Part shown: positions 60,090-64,000 of the stretch, one piece after another
Layout: each line of letters opens with the position of its first letter
How positions within the stretch are numbered: the first letter of the stretch is position 1
NCBI GenBank assembly: GCA_040880025.1
Contig: JBBDJD010000009.1
Location: forward strand, 1 to 64,000
Direction: 5' to 3'
Length of the DNA stretch: 64,000 bases
DNA from: RCIO01 sp040880025
GTDB lineage: Bacteria > Pseudomonadota > Alphaproteobacteria > Rhizobiales > Rhizobiaceae
Translations under genes and position numbers: made by a program
Notes under the pieces: model-generated
What the model saw: the letters and a program-made list of their open reading frames with translations, nothing else
What the model was told of the DNA's origin: nothing
The model's database searches: none

Positions 60090-60881
60090 TCAATCCCCGA
60101 ACAGGGACCCCAAACCGTCGCAAATATCGTCGGCGCGCGGGGTGAAGCGGTTGCCTTCCGGCCCGTGCAGTACGAGCGGCGGTAATATCGACATCCGCTT
60201 GCGCGCCCCGCGCCTTGCCCGAAGAACGACCCGGATGGCGGGCCGGTCTTCACGTGGGTGGACGGTAACCAGTTCCGTGCTGCCGAAGCGGCCTTTCAAG
60301 GCGGGCAGAATGTCGGCCAGCGATTCAGGCCGCGCGATCAAGGCCAGGCCGCCGCCAGGCTTGGCAATCGCGGCTGCGGTGCGCAGCCAGCTCTCCCACA
60401 GTTCGCCCTCCATCACATGCGCCTGGCGTTTCAGCGCATCGGGCGTCGCCCGGTCGTTTTCGGCGTTGAATGGCGGGTTCATGATGACAAAGTCGAATGC
60501 ATTGTCCGCCAGGCCGGCCTCGACACGTGCTTTGCCCGCCAGCGTGACGTCCGCGCGCAGGATGGAAGCGCGTTTCGCGATTTCCGTATTCTGCTCGAGC
60601 ATGAGGCTCTGCCCTGCAAGATCCGCCATTTCGGGCGAGCGCTCGACAAGGACTGCTTGTGCTTGCGGGCATCGCGCCGCGACCGCCAGCCCCGCCGCGC
60701 CCGCGCCCGCCCCGAGATCGGCCACACATCCCGAGAATCCGGCTGGTACGGCGGCCGCGAGAACCATCGCATCGAGCCCCGCGCGGTGACCGGAGCCGGC
60801 CGGCTGGACCAGCCAGAACCGCCCGCGATGGAAGGCGTCGACGGTTTTCGCCGGTAGCGGTTCGAAAGTCTTGTTGCTCAC
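60090..60881 (-). CDS. TrmN6-like N6-adenine methyltransferase
   Basis: SAM methyltransferase of 263 residues with the N6-adenine motif FVIMNPPFNAEND. The SAM loop is VADLGAGAGAAGLAVAARCP, and RFWLVQPAGSGHRAGLDAMV is the N-terminal signature. This resembles tRNA1(Val) (adenine37-N6) methyltransferase. GTG 60881 starts MSNKTFEPLPAK; no ATG fits. It overlaps the DUF2007 gene by four bases. tRNA target inferred from family only. Confidence 0.82.
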   Translation of the reverse strand: MSNKTFEPLPAKTVDAFHRGRFWLVQPAGSGHRAGLDAMVLAAAVPAGFSGCVADLGAGAGAAGLAVAARCPQAQAVLVERSPEMADLAGQSLMLEQNTEIAKRASILRADVTLAGKARVEAGLADNAFDFVIMNPPFNAENDRATPDALKRQAHVMEGELWESWLRTAAAIAKPGGGLALIARPESLADILPALKGRFGSTELVTVHPREDRPAIRVVLRARRGARKRMSILPPLVLHGPEGNRFTPRADDICDGLGSLFGD

Positions 60882-61099
60882 TTGCGGATTTCGTCGGCGA
60901 TGCCCGCGTCGTGCAATATGCGCCTTGCCTGCTCGAAATCGTCTTCCTCGACCAGGACGCGGCGCGGCAGCACGCCCAACGAACCTTCCATGATGCTCAT
61001 GTTCTGGTCGGCCACCAGGAAGCCGATCTTGGCGTCGCGCATCAACGCCTCGATAAACGAGATGATGACGGGGTCGTTTGTGCGCACAAGTTCGATCAT
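60878..61099 (-). CDS. DUF2007 domain protein
   Basis: A 73-residue protein with the DUF2007 fold: IELVRTNDPVIISFIEALMR, then KIGFLVADQNMSIMEGSLG and RRVLVEEDDFEQARRIL. Such proteins resemble the PII-like C-terminal halves of signal proteins, and their function is unknown. ATG 61099 gives the standard N-terminus. Divergent from the polyprenyl synthase gene with 152 bases between; first gene of a two-gene unit with the methyltransferase. Confidence 0.82.
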   Translation of the reverse strand: MIELVRTNDPVIISFIEALMRDAKIGFLVADQNMSIMEGSLGVLPRRVLVEEDDFEQARRILHDAGIADEIRK

Positions 61100-61251
61100 G
61101 GCAGATACCTTGCAGCTTGGCCGCGCCTTGTAAACGGCGGACGTGGCCACAGGTGATTCCGCGCCAATTCGCCACTTGCGGTTCCAACCGCCGCCGCCAT
61201 ATGGTCGGTCAAACGACACGGCGGCCAGCCGCCGGACCGCGGGAGTTATGT

Positions 61252-62268
61252 GTGGGCGTTGTAGTCTCAATGGAAGAGGGAAAGCGCGACCAGGCGTCCA
61301 TTTCGGCGCTTGTGGGACTGACCCGTTCCGACATGGGCCGTGTCAACGAACTGATCCTCTCCAAGGCCGGTTCTGACGTTGAAATGATCCCCGAGGTCGC
61401 CAATCACCTGATTTCTTCAGGTGGAAAGCGCTTGCGTCCGATGCTCACGCTCGCCGCCGCGCAGATGTTCGGCTATTCGGGCAAGGCGCACGTCAAGCTC
61501 GCGGCCAGCGTGGAGTTCATGCACACCGCGACGCTGCTGCACGACGACGTTGTGGACGAAAGCGGCTTGCGCCGGGGCAAGCAGACCGCGCGCATGATCT
61601 GGGGCAACCAGGCCAGCGTTCTGGTCGGCGATTTCCTGCTGGGGCAGGCCTTCCGCATGATGGTCGAGGTCGGTTCGCTGGACTGTCTCGACATTCTGTC
61701 CGCCGCCGCCACGGTGATCGCTGAGGGGGAGGTGATGCAGCTTGGCGTCGCCAAGAACCTCGAAACCACCGAGGACGACTATCTCTCCGTCATCAAGGCC
61801 AAGACCGCGGCGCTGTTTTCGGCCGCCGCCGAGGTCGGGCCGGTGATCGCTGATGCCGGCAGGACCGACCGCGCGGCTCTGCGCTCCTACGGCGTCAATC
61901 TCGGCCTGGCCTTTCAGCTCGTCGACGACGCGCTCGACTACGGCGGCAGCGCCAAGGATCTCGGCAAGAATGTCGGCGACGATTTCCGCGAGGGCAAGGT
62001 CACGCTGCCGGTCATCCTCAGCTATCGCCGGGGCAGCGGCGAGGAACGCGAGTTCTGGCGCCGGGCCATCGAGCAGAACGAGAACGGCGACGCGGAACTT
62101 GAAAAAGCCTGCGATCTGATGGCCAAACATGGGGCAATAGGCGACACGGTGGCGCGCGCGCGCCATTTCGGCGGCATTGCCCGTGACGCGCTGGCGCCGC
62201 TGGGGGCCTCGCCTCACAAGGCGGCGCTTCTTGAGGTCATCGACTTCTGTATCAGTCGCGTTAACTGA
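61252..62268 (+). CDS. ispB: Polyprenyl (octa/decaprenyl) diphosphate synthase
   Basis: Long-chain trans-prenyltransferase (338 residues) that makes the ubiquinone side chain. First Asp-rich motif TATLLHDDVVDESGLRRGK, second Asp-rich motif LAFQLVDDALDYGG; MIPEVANHLISSGGKRLRPM carries the Lys-Arg IPP site. GTG 61252 (MGVVVSMEEGKRD) has GGGAG six bases upstream and matches the family N-terminus; ATG 61270 is the alternative. Chain length (C40 or C50) is not decided here; C50 is usual in alphaproteobacteria. Confidence 0.9.
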   Translation: MGVVVSMEEGKRDQASISALVGLTRSDMGRVNELILSKAGSDVEMIPEVANHLISSGGKRLRPMLTLAAAQMFGYSGKAHVKLAASVEFMHTATLLHDDVVDESGLRRGKQTARMIWGNQASVLVGDFLLGQAFRMMVEVGSLDCLDILSAAATVIAEGEVMQLGVAKNLETTEDDYLSVIKAKTAALFSAAAEVGPVIADAGRTDRAALRSYGVNLGLAFQLVDDALDYGGSAKDLGKNVGDDFREGKVTLPVILSYRRGSGEEREFWRRAIEQNENGDAELEKACDLMAKHGAIGDTVARARHFGGIARDALAPLGASPHKAALLEVIDFCISRVN

Positions 62269-62410
62269 GTTCGGATAGAACCTGCCTGGCGAAGTTGGGT
62301 TGCCACGCATGGGCCAACGGTTGAAGCGACACCGCAAAAAGGCCATGCTTGTGAGAGATTGCTTGGCTGTGCTTGAATCGGATTCGGCCGGTGCGGCGGG
62401 AAGGACACTG

Positions 62411-64000
62411 ATGCGGCGACGACTGGCAAAACCGGCGATGGTGGCAGCTGCTATTGCCTTTGCTTTGACCATTTCCGGCGGCGCGTTCGCGCAGCAGGCC
62501 GACAGGCCGGTTCTGGCCAATTCTCTGGCAGGCGCGTTTCTGGCGGCCCGCGTCGCTGAAACCGATAGCGATTTCGCGAATGCGATCGATTTCTACACCC
62601 GGGCGCTGGCCTTCGATCCGCGCAACAACAGCCTCAAGCAGAATCTCATGGTCGCGCTCATCGCCAATGGCGAGTTCGATCGCGCGCTCGTCTATGCCGG
62701 CGATCTGAAGGAAGTTCCCGACGTCGAGCGCTTTTCCCGGGTGGCATTGGCAATCGACGCATTCCGCCGCGAAGACTACGCGGATGCGCAGTTCATGCTG
62801 AAACTGTCGCTGGAATCGGATCTCGACCGGTTGATTACGAGCCTGATGACTGGATGGGCGCTATATGGCGCAGGCGAAGCCGATGCCGCAGTGCAGAAGG
62901 TCAAGTCGCTGCAGGGCCCGGCCTGGTTCGACGTCTTCACCGCATTTCATACTGCACTGATCGCCGAGAACGCGGGCGACGAGGACGGGGCACGGGAAGC
63001 CTATCAGCGTATTGTCACCAATCCCGCCACCGGAACGGCGGCGCCTGAAGCCTTCCTCAGGGCGATCGAATCCTATGCCGGCTTCCTCGCGCGCAAGGAC
63101 GATGCCACAGCCGCGCTCGCGATGATCGAAGAGGTCGAGAAAATCCATCTCGGCCGCCTCGACATGACCGAGCTGAAGCTGAGGCTCGAAGCGGGTGAAT
63201 CCGTGCAGCCTCTGGTCACTTCCGCCACCGAGGGCGCCTCGGAGGTTCTGCTGGACATCGGCACGGCGCTCAATCGCGGCGGCGGCGAAAGTTTCGTGCG
63301 GCTCTATCTGCGCATGGCCCTTGCGCTAAGGCCTGACAACGTGCCCGCATTGATGCAATTGGCCGCGCTGGCCGAGCAGACCCGCATGCCGGAGCAGGCT
63401 GTCGCCTTCTACGAGCAGGTTCCCGAAGACTCTCTCCTGAAGAAGCTGGCGGAACTCCAGCTGGGGCTCAATCTCGCCGACCTGAAGCGCTACGACGAGG
63501 CAATCGGCCATCTCGAAGGCGTGCTTCGGCGCGATCCGGATGACCGCCGGGCCTATTTGGCTCTTGGCAGCGTTCATTCCTCGCGCATGGATTTCCGCGC
63601 CGCGGCCGATATCTACGATCGCGCGGTGGAGCAGATCGACGACCCGCAACGCTCGGACTGGAACATATTCTATCAGCGCGGCATCGCCTATGAGCGGCTG
63701 AAGCAGTGGGACAAGGCCGAGCCGAATTTCTTCAAGGCGCTGGATCTTTATCCCGACCAGCCGCAGGTGCTGAACTACCTCGGCTATTCCTGGGTCGACA
63801 TGAACCGCAATCTCGAGCGCGGCCTCGAACTGATCCGCAAGGCGGTCGAGTTGAGGCCGAGCGACGGCTACATCGTCGACTCGCTGGGCTGGGCGTATTA
63901 TCGGCTCGGACGCTACGAGGAAGCGGTAACCGAGCTTGAGCGCGCCGTGAGGCTCATGCCCGACGACGCCATTCTCAACGACCACCTCGGCGACGCTTAC
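62411..64000 (+). CDS. TPR-repeat exported protein (cut by window end)
   Basis: Open from ATG 62411 to the last base with no stop (530 codons visible), so the 3' end is outside the window. A signal peptide (KPAMVAAAIAFALTISGGAF, then AQQ) is followed by tetratricopeptide repeats along the whole length, for example NAIDFYTRALAFDPRNNSLK, YDEAIGHLEGVLRRDPDDRR, WDKAEPNFFKALDLYPDQPQ, and YEEAVTELERAVRLMPDDAI. GGGAAGG lies upstream. An in-frame ATG at 62345 would put the signal peptide inside and is rejected. Role unknown; such proteins scaffold envelope complexes. Confidence 0.85.
   Translation, partial: MRRRLAKPAMVAAAIAFALTISGGAFAQQADRPVLANSLAGAFLAARVAETDSDFANAIDFYTRALAFDPRNNSLKQNLMVALIANGEFDRALVYAGDLKEVPDVERFSRVALAIDAFRREDYADAQFMLKLSLESDLDRLITSLMTGWALYGAGEADAAVQKVKSLQGPAWFDVFTAFHTALIAENAGDEDGAREAYQRIVTNPATGTAAPEAFLRAIESYAGFLARKDDATAALAMIEEVEKIHLGRLDMTELKLRLEAGESVQPLVTSATEGASEVLLDIGTALNRGGGESFVRLYLRMALALRPDNVPALMQLAALAEQTRMPEQAVAFYEQVPEDSLLKKLAELQLGLNLADLKRYDEAIGHLEGVLRRDPDDRRAYLALGSVHSSRMDFRAAADIYDRAVEQIDDPQRSDWNIFYQRGIAYERLKQWDKAEPNFFKALDLYPDQPQVLNYLGYSWVDMNRNLERGLELIRKAVELRPSDGYIVDSLGWAYYRLGRYEEAVTELERAVRLMPDDAILNDHLGDAY

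Noticed and set aside
62345..62410. Upstream ATG for the TPR protein
   Set aside because: It would place 22 polar residues before the signal peptide; ATG 62411 has GGGAAGG upstream and fits export.

Overview
The window is high-GC DNA from an alphaproteobacterium. It most likely belongs to the Hyphomicrobiales (rhizobia and relatives, Phyllobacteriaceae/Mesorhizobium-like). The evidence is a BacA/SbmA-type transporter, an F0 ATP synthase operon with paired b' and b subunits (atpI-B-E-F'-F) separate from F1, CTTGAC-N17 promoters, housekeeping gene pairings I associate with rhizobia (ppx-rlmE, moaB-ispE), and intergenic palindromic repeats of a rhizobial style. No plasmid, phage, transposase or CRISPR genes were seen.

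Layout. 1-20 kb is mainly housekeeping: tRNA-Gln, a Ppx/GppA phosphatase, rlmE, an MFS pump, a DUF898/M48 protease pair, guaB, small envelope proteins, a PQQ-type sugar dehydrogenase, a divergent oxyR/katG pair, an RsmB-like rRNA methyltransferase, tspO, a thioesterase, mtnN, a MarR-controlled small protein with two clear operators, a gene broken by palindromic repeats, and guaA. 20.1-39.1 kb is an aromatic-compound catabolic island. It holds a TPP enzyme divergent from a TAXI-TRAP uptake system with an IclR regulator, an amidohydrolase and a flavin monooxygenase. Next comes a leftward homoprotocatechuate meta-cleavage operon (hpaF-E-D, an aromatic amino acid decarboxylase, hpaG-H) with hpaR. 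Last is a rightward operon of a VOC-fold extradiol dioxygenase with galB-galC-galD. 39.3-51 kb carries a PAS-GGDEF diguanylate cyclase, a small DUF3329-like membrane protein, a BCCT transporter, a YbfB-type MFS protein, bacA, a polysaccharide deacetylase, a YfgM-like protein, der and a SleB-type hydrolase. 51.2-64 kb holds the F0 operon, rnhB, a radical SAM protein, a small glycosyltransferase-like protein, an intact paralogue of the broken 17.5-kb gene, moaB, ispE, an S49 peptidase, a TrmN6-like methyltransferase, DUF2007, a polyprenyl diphosphate synthase and the start of a TPR protein cut by the window end.

How it works together. The hpa genes encode cleavage of 3,4-dihydroxyphenylacetate, dehydrogenation, isomerisation, decarboxylation and hydration; the final HpaI aldolase and the HpaBC hydroxylase are not in the window. 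The gal genes convert 4-oxalomesaconate to pyruvate and oxaloacetate. The dioxygenase in front of them is of the VOC (type I) fold, whereas the known gallate and protocatechuate 4,5-dioxygenases are LigB-fold, so this operon may encode a non-homologous entry into that pathway. This is the most interesting system in the window; its substrate is an inference that needs biochemical testing.
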